Assembly (NCBI GenBank): GCA_947625385.1
Contig: CANQOB010000003.1
Location: 1 to 64,000, forward strand
DNA: 64,000 nucleotides
Source of the DNA: an uncultured Clostridia bacterium
Lineage (GTDB): Bacteria; Bacillota; Clostridia; Christensenellales; Borkfalkiaceae
Direction of reading: 5' to 3'
The notes beneath the pieces are model-generated. The model was not told where the DNA came from. It saw only the letters and a list, made by a program, of their open reading frames with translations, and did no database searches. Positions 40,301 through 45,414 of the stretch are shown here, one piece after another (positions within the stretch are counted from its first letter, which is position 1; each line of letters begins with the position of its first letter). The translations under genes and the position numbers were made by a program.

Positions 40301-41305
40301 GGTGATTCGATTGGTGAGCGTCTCGGGCATTGAATTTTGTTTGCCCTCTGCATTGACGCCCGCATCTGCGCTTTGGTTGAACTGCACTGTAACGCTATCA
40401 CTGTAGCCCTGCCGTGCCTCATTCCAATAGCCGTTTACACCGCTGAAGTTTTCTTCCGTGTCTGTCCAGTTGAATGTCGTAGTCCAGAGACTGAGCTTAG
40501 AATCGAGTTTTTGGGTCTGATAAGCCGCCGGCGTCGCAGTTGTCGAATAAAAATTCTCGGGAGTAAAAAGAATATTCGTCTGAATGGGCTTGGCATACCA
40601 ATCGCAGTTAAGTTTTACGGTGATATACTTCCCCGCGTATGTCCATTGTCCTTCAGCTTTTGTGACACGATCCGAATACGGGACATCGTTGTCGATTAAA
40701 TACGGGTCGGCAAAGTAGTTGCCTTGCGCAATAGAACCGTCTGCAAGCGTCTGAACTTCCCCTGTCAAAAGGTCTTTGGATTTATCCTGTGTGCTATCGA
40801 ACGGGCTATCCGCACTTTCGCCGAGCGCGAAGGCAATGGCTTCCGCCCAAACGCGTGCCGCATCTTCCGGGTTGTCGATTGTAAAGACCTTTTCGGTGCC
40901 CTTCTCGTCCTTATAGGGCTCCGCTTGCACCAACTTGTGGTCGCGTTCGGTCATCGTAAAATTCACGCCGTTGTATTCAGCTGAATCTGCTCCGTCCAAC
41001 CCGATTTGCGACATCCAAGAACTCTTCTTTTTTGCCCAATCGCCATTTTTGGCAGCAACGTCATCCGCCCAAGTCGAACTCTTGACGTCGACCTTGGTAA
41101 GGCCATAGTACCATTCACCATGTTTGCCGATGTTGGAATTGATCAAAGGATTGGCGGAAACATCCGCGGCGTACGTCTGCACCCCGGAAGATACGGGAAA
41201 ATACAAAAACAAGCCGACTGCAAGACAGACGGCAAATGCCGGGGTCAAACACCCCAATAGCCATTTTTTCACCCTCGAATATGTACCCGAATATACTTTC
41301 TTCAT
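22382..41305 (-). CDS. Giant surface protein (~6,307 aa): signal/TM, beta-helix-like region, long array of MBG/YDG-like repeats, C-terminal TM with basic tail
   Basis: Uninterrupted frame. Start MKKVYSGTYSRVKKWLLGCLTPAFAVCLAVGLFLYF (41305; alternative Met 41320, both with purine-rich SD). GGGVY/GGGI repeats; many 'ITPAxIxVxLS' and 'xxTVYGDxx' modules; C-terminus LYLCIFASQFIILTFALIFIRRRKTKDDEPKGMK. Confidence 0.85.
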   Translation of the reverse strand: MKKVYSGTYSRVKKWLLGCLTPAFAVCLAVGLFLYFPVSSGVQTYAADVSANPLINSNIGKHGEWYYGLTKVDVKSSTWADDVAAKNGDWAKKKSSWMSQIGLDGADSAEYNGVNFTMTERDHKLVQAEPYKDEKGTEKVFTIDNPEDAARVWAEAIAFALGESADSPFDSTQDKSKDLLTGEVQTLADGSIAQGNYFADPYLIDNDVPYSDRVTKAEGQWTYAGKYITVKLNCDWYAKPIQTNILFTPENFYSTTATPAAYQTQKLDSKLSLWTTTFNWTDTEENFSGVNGYWNEARQGYSDSVTVQFNQSADAGVNAEGKQNSMPETLTNRITDTSFEDGYQDDVTHKYYASYDLCINADDAASTMCSDGVTPHVIHENVTSPFSFGRINVPTGAYIVLDLNGHTISRDLADDDYDEIQNSGSILKERYEYPLGIIQNDAHAWVNGTDTPLKNQYMYGNPYCYYGNVIEVQPKARLEVVDSTAYERASDGRINRLNERGETIPANDTTTPVKGYKTNHEGTIMGGCADQKYVSYVDWGIDENGWSTGTKRMADLSEDHWETLRVESPWATWGYTNNEGKGGCVHGEPRSEFILHSGTLSDSQAQFGGAIYLVSNAAMIIYNGYIIGNYATLYGGGVYLASASRSVFTVYDGVISYNRAAGYGGGIALRDTSYVNIHDGDITYNIAGSYGGGVHIGPSSQGLLENTTIRFNKAGIYGGGIYVDAEATTFKFAGALIVTDNVSGLAAQYYHRDFTYDGTTLWTHTSSKNNIYHISFYSHNTTEVDKSSVGGGKGIGGSRVDSKIAAGDNGPSRPDGTVVKDWTYGEGRNAENNLIGGVIWKNKELTGGSTSNLFLACSGDKRAKIVIGGSMFQNGINAKIGITLQDVASWPNGSFTSEYSETNVDPNRYFTSDDEDYYVAWSDNQESTGGTGEAALSNKTKPAMTGLTWRITGTLYGGKEFIIVADGKPEHGSFNAGQHVFKWDDADIGKSSAEITSFLWTESQLRFDHKMYEVTKVEALSGEAVVQTWDISHLDTAGQGVNYSFHYLLEKNNIESELIEEGGEKALIYAGDYSFRVTSGAYSNTSFTITINQLGVGVSAYEVKNGEPTWHDKGNPFANNKIPSEQELRDYIAGALYYRGTAYDFVLDKAYREGKEGKYKGFTGAVMKFVYANTDFFGKDVEIDFGAVDFDLEYYWRELNDKSQSELEKTNYFLHAGFYEVRGAHEVVADGAVAPSVDYMKNNIAFQSEMHLPIQRVSVSVWLENNACVKEDVEGYFGYTFKDAVYTTKQILYFNNNDEAGNDPELDPNVTVKYYQFDDYLARGANATEVGIEDNSDGSSRWGVKDAGKYVVHVSLNAMLWREGDEGKDDFTPRGKPYNDYIFTSNEKQRLAETSQKDEQGRDVVYEFAYYFFIQPAEIENWTTESVPDSGEGSINLDDRVYNATDDEPTISGRYHSSGADNGLYNYPDMTDDTVVQVRYLSKEKYSNREDVEVTADDIEAKTGNWTKWDAETKYNGTDKNGNQLLESKFRPVDAGEYWILVHFRGVMPEDANNGANSSATKYTPVANFKGVYIGTYTIKPVEVTVTGSLSYTYDGSSYERARYLPPRSGKGEDDAWYESIFFLVQDGITTPSELITNQHADSYTTTGTFSAYDGGAEVTRDLTDLWGKDNTLHNYDDATYHKNRFTLGSVSVNYSNEEFKQHEISFGIGLYAFKTKSADQGNYHLSTVDADAFATGKTVVTTPRVTDEPEKEGATWIITYQPKDGKQVQAFNTSQNFVISSTSFLDVTINQKNLNELAGDITKVGIDSFKHWSSTIEGGTTTLSLGEGGNVKTGISYPFAGNNWQYTPGVTVQYQPFYYAESVERTTGRTAYGTPLTLNGDGEDYTISYMNNSNASTASNSARITLNGQGNYTGSLTLDFTITPAQIAVQYAGVGAVPQGVGAVPQYDKTAHSVNVTYTNAETDDAYSKYLNADPKILVGNGEFKKPQPDASVYSITYKARTRTAAGFGAAASPADITDGTVPIEAGVYDVKIVLGSDNYQFVSGTGGGSYFTPVGTEAYKKTATGSHTILPAVVSYKFANNNEIYNRAAHTPTLTFTNITYEKNPTLRSFQNVVPQLGSEYTVTINGKESEIDAGNYTVKVQLSSHNYCFSLTVDASGSLITGYKDGSTGEDNYPSCEGSQENTYNYTVRDGNNLGSSYPTEGSWTAPGDYVIQKATITLDAFKDSVYNRAAQPQTPVFSNKQSNNAAVPTHNGQNAGVPVLADEFKVEYVDNNVITPDKNSCDENGNPFYAELYSVKISLTEAGAKNFKFETRSITQPHFAHSETATDATLLTQRLGEGEDASVILAPFLINRVDITVTQLFATDVYNAKDHFHAAGAEGIALTNWVSAMFQYASSEAIQADDLTVDVIFKKGDGATNTATVHYTPTTSDDTVEYGAKKDYTFEEFAKVGFFTHVATYTVTVKFSEESFYITTSGADEKHLSIPFTYNITPAQISFSLNDTSVTYDRQEHKPTIGNGIVLTNSVSTDEKVLPTLATSGDSIGIGEVWVTYGYDGWAGKTLDNSNGFKNAGSYTVTLTLHGDGGDFRFADNSYSVLRNYTIERRDISSFTPTYQDDETLKDHAGSAAVGYHYTGSAITPTITLSDGDIFTGDLALRSGAWDKDEVHYASAFEATYTDNLNAGEAKVTMTGVNNFTGSLEGGFLILPAIVNVTASDNSGNSETFEPDVSTEDKGSLTFSYNKTAQTVSFAFKNLCDTSTLPNSSDYVIEYYKAADWDEANSKPKDDATAIEGGVTDSGSYFVWIRFQSGDNKEYSNFVFYKEHREAGTIADMFPDEPFLFAYKFAITVTPAQIQIHLSDQFKGADGRFTNTFPYTATDYTTVLNSVTLSGEGGITPVTGEYTVEFYTESDAAEAHKTNSARNADHYYLVLRLIDEKGNYQVTGVYVGSGSTENDKVPKVETSEGNGYYADDESLKNISVHFVVETAKIEVYLSSPFKSDSAFNNSFGYDRSDWRTRLNPVTFKNELSGGVVPGTVNVDYQVTFLKDADATEQVLNAGSYTLKFGLIGDDAQNFVITHVRAGKDGSAGSDYVELTNSDNYTTTDDGDMRAFDVAFTVTPANIEIHLADRFKDKGAFVNSFVYTRQNLHAVLSVVSIKNANNVVPNGTDYTVSFKTELAGEDTTTVTNVGKYYLIFKFSSDEAANNYNVTAIYAGNDTSVTLAKAESADGAGYFGSSMEDFSVKFDITPAQIEVYLSEAFRSGEGFVNSFGFNKNDWTNTLNSVQFKNELRNGIFPQNGEYTAVLKSVGKDTETDAATVRNVGTYKLVITLVSDGAKNFEIVKVYAGTPSNTLSEVSNAVELSENAEKGYVKTASEPFTAFSVQFKITPAEIQVHVPEQFRSAEGAFVNEFGFNKSSWASVLNAVTLSGKDDIVPTNSEYTVTFMLKDSDAVDSATDVGDYRLVFTLTDDAGNYVITAIYAGTDDTFDVKENAGDAYHPIEGKLDDGTLKKFSLAFKVTPAEIDLYLNGFVSGSEFTSSFVYDGTNQSSKLGSVDFANDGNITPSQGYSVTFYYDNVAAHAGTKAKNNEVFDAGKYFLHFELLAAENVNKNYKLRNVYAGPRNGSHVQLTSEYRDKTETGVYVDFSITPSVIDVFFSAATLKNDGAYVNKFYYNRNDWTGSFGSISLDAAEGGAVPQGAQYSVEYYKATSVSDTEETWDRDNPVKAIYDVGRYSVTFRLSREETGHYPGVKHYNNYTIRNVYAGGTKTDDSVELQEIDLGKNPTDTNGYRKAVLDENNVYVTLVFDIIPNVVKLQEVGNVVYNDGPQDANYTFVYAGDGTGAVLPDLSLGDFTATYSVNDTEKTGNERFGADHKPYFAGAYTVSMQLTQNFIFATEGRGEGDSDYHATRNFRVTPVVLSPFLGFEKDGFVQKGENSLVYDGVAHEYKVYTDEVSVTLRDVQTEGTGGNVYAVREASYDGWAKDAWQGYTNAGTYTVTLKFYIFDEDGNSTEVLGGNFCFGSGVYTISLTYAITQRTIGQGDVFLADGKTLAYEVNQKIYTGRPQTDDFHVLIALTEGAAKTELKRKTAADTVGDYSISNTSDINVGHVDTMVTGMNNYQGSVNLSYDILPAEVTATIDKTSLPYNAQDQSRSFTFTNESGTGITPAYNTNENSSDYTIKYTFQGQDVKAPHNAGEYTVTVTLHNLTGVGNDPNFKFKDGFTGKTGDYTATFTFTVEKAEIYLAAIPGASYTGEERPATVTFVNSANSTVLPKDYDITYDDLADIPTHVKTNGDRKPVAYNVKVTLKDVSDDVTGAQRDLSNFKFVTHESATYTFDTEKGEWGQEAYVITPAIITGSLSVTIDDEPADVSSNVYNTKKHNVSVAFRNAEAGFTVVPKGTMGEAAIDGLVATYEVKDGETLLYTFKVAFAPSWVGFNTMDFDGIPENAGAYVITVDLVCADFSFAKDVAKADWTYTIANAKIKNAESLGTEENSTTFTRELVFAPDNPHDITLTSENFKFIDKEDGFNASKASFTFTSCTGAAYDTVTDENGLQTGYCLKGAGLYTIAVTVDAPNHDQWAITLKVTVKATAIELTVGAEAKFSAVYGDADAYSPEKVLEQVLKFIREGKITVEGISGTHEEQANTLVSYGFGIGILAIDGDYSGANRLKVGDYGLKIDKMEVSGFEQESFIVFKDGGTEYSGKVFTVTPLAITISTKEAINDLRYNGTPLVNVAAENVVISNRLDGDAVEFESVRYNKSEGGNFNNGSVFEATGAIHVGKYWVHVFSDSTNGLFGADAENYFIEEKDETSDSIRYMGNKGVYVAFEIKRREVELAIADSSSVYGDDDAVYGTEGKKQFHFTYTDNVLSADFGRGEKVTQLDQFVLDLLALFNSDGTSKLEKGTTPYPGAGSYLVKLDPDAGKDADWLLGEGRFNFDDDFILRINSAQSGKHTIEKRAMRVSVHDYSSYYGETLKEDGFEGSEGAWGFTALDGFVKGDSEKDLGITITLNELAFTEQDKTKDGQWWDAMTYVGGLTAVPNSANYSVTFTEGTGNYIVMPRPIIVLIGRQTTVYGETILRNLSGLSDNWAVYGTKNDENMGYADGDTRSGLKITLTLDDVVNETAPAGVYTNVIKGSCGNPNYKVTFRNWVTEGGNEPGDREGGDYEITKRSVAIRIGVADAIYGTDGIHVGSKIELTAPVYDEGRKLTNAAQWTYDFDLADYTILTQDLGYLTFYLGKAAPASPEKLFATEGTHAIVGVWGFGYAADMTFMKSYDVKFYGEWDGDDNYKTAGIFTVKPADIIASGSGWEVTYPYRQKDDAEVKDATTGWYPMAIAANYLTYAGDYKGASAGELVFNEELSDNTKLVYDVKVGETVLAQITYAKPTNTDGRTDVERVGDLWYVHSVGEWDMTVTVTAKNHRDLTETLTYRIISVVARVSLNTAIGPHTFTYGEEYPYLKIEEGNADYNYTLGTEHDIMEYQITKDLNAYLLNMMMISTVDGMSEAYPDLNAAQRKQMIIDHCHVEVVDAGAMSSAGLLRAGTYSLRIVAEPGCGFTVAFMDSDNYNEDLLVDNTGTNRLIVEQKEVGIKWAPVERELHTNEEEPNDGADAITYIYSSYPYDFKPLFTGVIGIDGVERPDSHYYDDQGTETNGPKNVGKYSVVITNLLKGEDEANYKLPEVLTKPLIIEKMKVKVTVYDRTITYGEDHPAKTGSDAWTYDRLGEKDYVSALGVTLDYIDENGAPIDDKAHAGVYGIRGTASGSNYDVEFFNADGDVADAVFTILRSNITIHINSYGADGSIRYGDNEHMLNFTVDAATPIASWDTNADLKVELTVGNGHEKDADSYYILGTWTNKDYNVTFEGDWTGDLPADYLREGEDGTPLSEPQGAGTYVISPLLIKMTMQPTKESYYGDYSFQDGMGAPTFYEFALSTIEPVTGYDYAYEETAADLKLTWTLPESNDVGVYTIKAVDNDNNYIIDFDDSVLVWTVVARPITVTIHTQRSTYGNELVELVDNDLTGTFWTVEGLAPWHTANPYEALLIHLSYDGVTDRSNAGVYGIHAEANNNTLNYLITYQNDDKEEGNGTYVVDQRKITLDIKDFESTFGDYYEEDAFNALIVGGFTLAEGSTYASWDAENPDFVLGVVLTKAEGYHVGVYPIRWEDADDNYEISVTPLKGFFTISKAENEWLKHFSLESMNEGETPDAELLSATAKFGKVTVKYYYDALCLFEVTDELNALSKSTYYAKITVDDTLDYTGLEEVKAFVVNESFLVVNGTLDVTLYLCIFASQFIILTFALIFIRRRKTKDDEPKGMK
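29880..32775 (-). repeat. Array of about 8 diverged ~110-160 aa modules inside the giant gene
   Basis: Recurring pattern 'F.ITPA.I.VYLS..F.S...F.N.F.Y....W...LN.V...NE...G..P....Y.V.F......G.Y.L.F.L.....NY.I..VYAG'. Confidence 0.8.
39075..39495 (-). other. Predicted right-handed beta-helix segment of the giant protein
   Basis: Repeats GGAIYLVSNAAMIIYNGYI / GGGVYLASASRSVFTVYDGVI / GGGIALRDTSYVNIHDGDI / GGGVHIGPSSQGLLENTTI / GGGIYVDAEATTFKF. Confidence 0.7.
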
Positions 41306-41549
41306 ATATTCTCCTGCCATAGGTCCCCTCCGCGCTCTCGCTTTCGCGGCTTGCGCCGCAACGGTCAAAGGTTTTTTCCCGTGCGCACGCACGGGAAAAG
41401 GGGCATGCCCCTTTCTGCCGCTCGTTCCCCTCTGCCGAAAAATGCCCGCCTCCCCTCTTCGGAAAAGCGGGCGACATTGGTCCGTTTCATCTTCCCCCGA
41501 AAAGGCGACTACGCACAGCACAAAGGCACGAGTTTCTTATTTTGATTTT

Positions 41550-41578
41550 ATTATATTGGTGAACGTTTATTTTGTCAA
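41550..41578 (-). promoter_or_regulatory. Perfect-consensus sigma-A promoter (TTGACA-17-TATAAT) for the giant gene
   Basis: Reverse complement TTGACA aaataaacgttcaccaa TATAAT. Confidence 0.85.
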
Positions 41579-41673
41579 GTCTTTTCGACAAGTTTTTTGA
41601 ATTTTCCTGAAATTCTCAAAATTGGCTCTAAATATCAAAACGGTACGACAAATTATGACAAAATACCCCCCCC

Positions 41674-41699
41674 GTGAACAAAATTCACATTTTGTTCAC
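41674..41699. terminator. Hairpin downstream of copA
   Basis: GTGAACAAAA-TTCACA-TTTTGTTCAC; 10-bp stem. Confidence 0.6.
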
Positions 41700-41715
41700 G
41701 ATACAGGTCGTAATT

Positions 41716-43947
41716 TCAATTTTTGATTGCGACCCTGTTTGCACTTTTTTGCTTGCCGAGGGCGAGCCGAAGGGCGTTACAGGTGACGAAGAGGGAGGAA
41801 AGGCTCATCGCGGCGGCGGCGATCATGGGCGTGAGGGAGACGCCTGCGAACGCGAACGCGCCTGCGGCGAGCGGAATCCCCACACAGTTGTAGAAAAACG
41901 CCCAAAAGAGGTTCTGTTTGATGATGCGCATGGTGCGGCGGGAGAGGCGGATCGCCGACGGCAGCAGGGAGATCTCCCCGTGGAGGAGGACGACGTCCGC
42001 GCTTTCGATGGCGACATCGGTGCCGTTCCCCATGGCGATGCCCACATCTGCCTCTTTGAGTGCGGGGGAATCGTTGATTCCGTCCCCGACCATGGCGACC
42101 AAGCCGACTTTTTTCGACCCCTGCGCGGTTTCTCTCTCTTTGACGCTTTTTACGGCGGAGAGTTTCTCCCCGGGGAGCAGTTCGGCGAGCACGCTGCCCG
42201 CAGTCTGCGGGAATCCCGCCTCCCGCGCGATAAACGCCGCGCATTTTTCGTTGTCGCCCGTGAGCATGGTAGGCACGCAGCCCAGCGAAAGGAGTTCGGC
42301 GACCGCCTCGCGGCTCCCCGCTTTGAGGGTGTCCGCAAGCCCGAACACGGCGAGAATTTGCGACCTGTCTGCAAGAAACAGCACGGTTTTGCCCTCTTCG
42401 GAGAGTTTTTCGGCGAGGGCTTCGTCCGCTTGCAGACCGAAATTTTGCACCATGCGCGCGTTTCCGAGCAGATATTCGCGCCCGTTGACCTCACCCGTGG
42501 CACCCATGCCCGTGAGATAGCGCACATTTTCGGCTTCGTAGCCCTCTCGGCAGAACTCCGCGATACAGCGCGCGAGGGGGTGATTGAGCTTGATTTCCAG
42601 CGCGTAGGCGAGTTTTTTCGCCTCCTCTTCGCACGTTGCCGCAAAGTATGTCACCTGCGGCTTCCCCTCGGTGATCGTCGCGGTCTTGTCGAGCAGCACA
42701 TCTTTCACGCCCGCAAGCCGCTGAATCGCCTCCGCGGACTTAAAGAGCACCCCCATGCCCGCGCCCCGACCCGTCGAAGCCATGATCGCGACGGGCGTCG
42801 CAAGCCCCAGCGCACAGGGACAGGAGATGACGAGCACGCACACGCCGTAGTTGACTGCCCGTGCGGCGTCCCCCGTCACCGCGAACCAAACCATGAAGGT
42901 GATGAGCGCGAGCAGCGTGACGACGGGCACAAAGGCCGCGGAGATCTTGTCCGCAAGCTTCTGGATGGGCGCCTTGCTCGCGCCCGCCTCGCGCACCATG
43001 CGGATGATGCCCGCAAGCATCGTGTCCTCGCCCACCTTCTCCGCGCGCAGTTTCAGATAGCCGTCCGTCAAAAGAGAGGAGCTCTTCACCGCGCTCCCCT
43101 CCGTAAGTTCGATTGGCAGACTCTCGCCCGTGATCGCGCTCTCGTCCGCGAACGCATGCCCTTCGAGCACGACGCCGTCCGCCGCGACCCGCTCCCCCTG
43201 TTTGACGATCACGGTATCGCCCGCCTCTACCTCGGACATGGGTATCTCCGATTCCGTCCCGTCCCGTTCGACGCGCACCGTCTCCGGAGCTAAACGGGTG
43301 AGCTTTTCGAGCTCTCTTCCCGTGCGCTTCTTGCTCTTGTCCTCCAAAAATTTCCCGAGGCAGACGAGCGTGACGATCATCGCCGCCGACTCGAAAAAGA
43401 GGTGCAACTCGCCTTCGGCGTGTGCGACCCCTGTCTCGTGCAGGATGAGCATGACGAGACTGTACAGATAGGATGTTGCGGCGCCGAGCGTGATGAGGGT
43501 GTCCATATTCGGCACACCCTTGAAGAGCGCGCGTACGCCGCTCGTAAAGAACCGGTAGTTGACGGCGAGGATGACCGTCGTCAACCCGAGCTGAAAGCCG
43601 TAATTCAGCCATCCCGAAGGCACGGGAATACCTATCATCCCGCCCATCGTAAAGTACATGAGCGGCACGAGCAAGACAAGGGAGATGAGAAAGCGCACGA
43701 ACAGCGTGAGCACGAATTTCTTTTTCTCGGGCACTTTGCCGAAGTCATAGGCACGATACCCGAGCGCGTTGACCGCCGCTTTGATCGCCTCCGGGGACAC
43801 CCTTTCCGCGTCGAACACGACGTCCATGCTTTCGCCCATGAGCGAGACGGCGCAGCTCTCCACGCCGTCAAGCTTTTTGACCGTGCGCTCGATTCCCGCC
43901 GCGCACGACGCGCACATCATGCCCGTAACGGAAAATTTTTTCTTCAT
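41716..43947 (-). CDS. copA: Copper-translocating P-type ATPase
   Basis: HMA motif GMMCASCAAG, CPC in VISCPCALGLATP, DKTATITEGKP, GDGINDSPAL. Start 43947. Confidence 0.95.
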   Translation of the reverse strand: MKKKFSVTGMMCASCAAGIERTVKKLDGVESCAVSLMGESMDVVFDAERVSPEAIKAAVNALGYRAYDFGKVPEKKKFVLTLFVRFLISLVLLVPLMYFTMGGMIGIPVPSGWLNYGFQLGLTTVILAVNYRFFTSGVRALFKGVPNMDTLITLGAATSYLYSLVMLILHETGVAHAEGELHLFFESAAMIVTLVCLGKFLEDKSKKRTGRELEKLTRLAPETVRVERDGTESEIPMSEVEAGDTVIVKQGERVAADGVVLEGHAFADESAITGESLPIELTEGSAVKSSSLLTDGYLKLRAEKVGEDTMLAGIIRMVREAGASKAPIQKLADKISAAFVPVVTLLALITFMVWFAVTGDAARAVNYGVCVLVISCPCALGLATPVAIMASTGRGAGMGVLFKSAEAIQRLAGVKDVLLDKTATITEGKPQVTYFAATCEEEAKKLAYALEIKLNHPLARCIAEFCREGYEAENVRYLTGMGATGEVNGREYLLGNARMVQNFGLQADEALAEKLSEEGKTVLFLADRSQILAVFGLADTLKAGSREAVAELLSLGCVPTMLTGDNEKCAAFIAREAGFPQTAGSVLAELLPGEKLSAVKSVKERETAQGSKKVGLVAMVGDGINDSPALKEADVGIAMGNGTDVAIESADVVLLHGEISLLPSAIRLSRRTMRIIKQNLFWAFFYNCVGIPLAAGAFAFAGVSLTPMIAAAAMSLSSLFVTCNALRLALGKQKSANRVAIKN

Positions 43948-43954
43948 TTCGTCC

Positions 43955-44242
43955 TCAGCCGAAGCGCCTGAACAGTTCGACAACTTCCGCTATCACGGCT
44001 GTGTTCCCGTTTTGGATGTTCTCGACGACGCATGTGTTCAGGTGATCTTCCATGACGACGCCGGCGAGACCCTTGACCGCCTGTTCGATCGCGGCAAGCT
44101 GGACGAGGATGTCCCCGCAATAGCGATCGTCGTTGATCATGTGCTCGATGCCGTTCATCTGACCGATGAGACGGTGGACACGCGAGATCAAAGTTCTCTT
44201 CTCTTTTTCGCTGCGGACCCTTTTCTGAATGTTTTCTTCCAT
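43955..44242 (-). CDS. csoR: CsoR-family copper-sensing transcriptional repressor
   Basis: RVHRLIGQMNGIEHMINDDRYCGDILVQLAAIEQAVKGLAGVVMEDHLNTCV (C..HxxxC metal ligands); immediately upstream of copA. Confidence 0.93.
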   Translation of the reverse strand: MEENIQKRVRSEKEKRTLISRVHRLIGQMNGIEHMINDDRYCGDILVQLAAIEQAVKGLAGVVMEDHLNTCVVENIQNGNTAVIAEVVELFRRFG

Positions 44243-44254
44243 AATATTTCTCCT

Positions 44255-44271
44255 ATACCAAACGGTGGTAT
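44255..44271. promoter_or_regulatory. Candidate CsoR operator, inverted repeat ATACC-N7-GGTAT
   Basis: ATACCAAACGGTGGTAT just downstream of the csoR -10 box; resembles known CsoR sites (ATACCC...GGGTAT). Confidence 0.65.
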
Positions 44272-44275
44272 TGTA

Positions 44276-44304
44276 AGTATACCCTATTTTCGGGAAAAAG
44301 TCAA
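44276..44304 (-). promoter_or_regulatory. csoR-copA promoter TTGACT-17-TATACT
   Basis: Reverse complement TTGACT ttttcccgaaaataggg TATACT. Confidence 0.75.
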
Positions 44305-44434
44305 GCGTTTTACAAAAGATTTTTTTATGAAATTTACGAACATGCCGTGCGCATGAGAGCACACGCGCATATTTATTATTTCGATTTTTATCGAAATAAT
44401 TAAATTTCCAAAATTTTTCCTTAAAAAACAACAA

Positions 44435-44458
44435 AAAACGCCGTTTTAACGGCGTTTT
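44435..44458. terminator. Intrinsic terminator downstream of the rubredoxin gene
   Basis: AAAACGCCGTT-TT-AACGGCGTTTT. Confidence 0.8.
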
Positions 44459-44497
44459 ATAAATTACGCGCCCGCTTCTGCGGACGCGCTTTTCAAA

Positions 44498-45136
44498 TCA
44501 TATTTTTTTGAAATATTCTTTTCCGACGCCGCACATCGGGCAGACCCAGTCGTCCGGGAGCTCCTCGAAGGGCGTCTCGCCGTCGTACTCGTAGCCGCAG
44601 ACGGTGCATACCCAGCGGGTGCGTCCGTCCGATTTCTCCTCGCCGCGGTAGGTGGGAGCGTTCACGCTCGTCTTTCCTTTCAGGACTTCGTGATAGTAGG
44701 CATAGGTCATCGGCTTCCCGCTGCGGATGAGATCGCAGTCGTACACTTCGCCCAAAAAGACGGTGTGGGTCGCCGTCTCCATCTTGCCTATGACCTTGCA
44801 GCACAGATATGCCAAGCCGCCGTCCGGCACGGGAAGTTTTCCGCGCACGCGGTACGGCGTATCCTCGAATTTATCGGTGTCCTGAGAGGAGCTGAACCCG
44901 AATTTGCCGATGAGCATGGGGTCGGAGTTCTCCGCGAGCACGGTGACGGCGAAGTGCCCCGTCTCCGTGATGCAACGGTGCGTGTAGTTGTTCCTGTTGA
45001 TGCTGACGGCGACCGTCGCGGGTTTGGACGTGATCTGCATCGCGCTGTTTGCGACGCACCCCACGGGACGCCCTTCGTCCCAGCTCGTACAGAGATATAC
45101 GCCGTAGGAGAGCGTGAAAAGAGCGGTTTCGTTCAT
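44498..45136 (-). CDS. High-molecular-weight rubredoxin (flavin reductase domain + rubredoxin)
   Basis: N-terminal flavin reductase-like domain plus [36 protein letters not shown]. Confidence 0.93.
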   Translation of the reverse strand: MNETALFTLSYGVYLCTSWDEGRPVGCVANSAMQITSKPATVAVSINRNNYTHRCITETGHFAVTVLAENSDPMLIGKFGFSSSQDTDKFEDTPYRVRGKLPVPDGGLAYLCCKVIGKMETATHTVFLGEVYDCDLIRSGKPMTYAYYHEVLKGKTSVNAPTYRGEEKSDGRTRWVCTVCGYEYDGETPFEELPDDWVCPMCGVGKEYFKKI

Positions 45137-45160
45137 AAATTACCCCCTGCTATGTACGAA

Positions 45161-45185
45161 AAGGGCGGACGCAAAGTCCGCCCTT
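45161..45185. terminator. Hairpin downstream of rpmF
   Basis: AAGGGCGGAC-GCAAA-GTCCGCCCTT. Confidence 0.65.
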
Positions 45186-45200
45186 GTGCATTTTCCGACG

Positions 45201-45392
45201 TTACTTCTTGTCTTCTTCTTTCTGAACGACGACTTCCTTCCCGTCGTAGAAGCCGCAGTTCGCGCAGACGCGGTGTGCGACTTTCAGAGCATGGCAATGC
45301 GGGCACTCGACAAGCTCGGGCGCCGTTGCCTTATAATTTGCAAAACGCTTATTCGTCCTGCTCTTCGATTGCTTTCTCTTGGGGACTGCCAT
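45201..45392 (-). CDS. rpmF: 50S ribosomal protein L32
   Basis: MAVPKRKQSKSRTNKRFANYKATAPELVECPHCHALKVAHRVCANCGFYDGKEVV. Confidence 0.97.
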   Translation of the reverse strand: MAVPKRKQSKSRTNKRFANYKATAPELVECPHCHALKVAHRVCANCGFYDGKEVVVQKEEDKK

Positions 45393-45414
45393 ATTGATAC
45401 CTCACTTCGTTTTT

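Noticed and set aside
41320-41521. Upstream 67 residues of the ORF-track start for the giant gene
   Set aside because: Sequence is leader-like (hairpins, R/G-rich translation); SD-preceded Met at 41305 or 41320 followed by a signal peptide is more credible.
41320-41545. Giant-gene leader as a known riboswitch (c-di-GMP, cobalamin etc.)
   Set aside because: I could not match any conserved core motif by eye; kept only as an uncharacterised structured leader.
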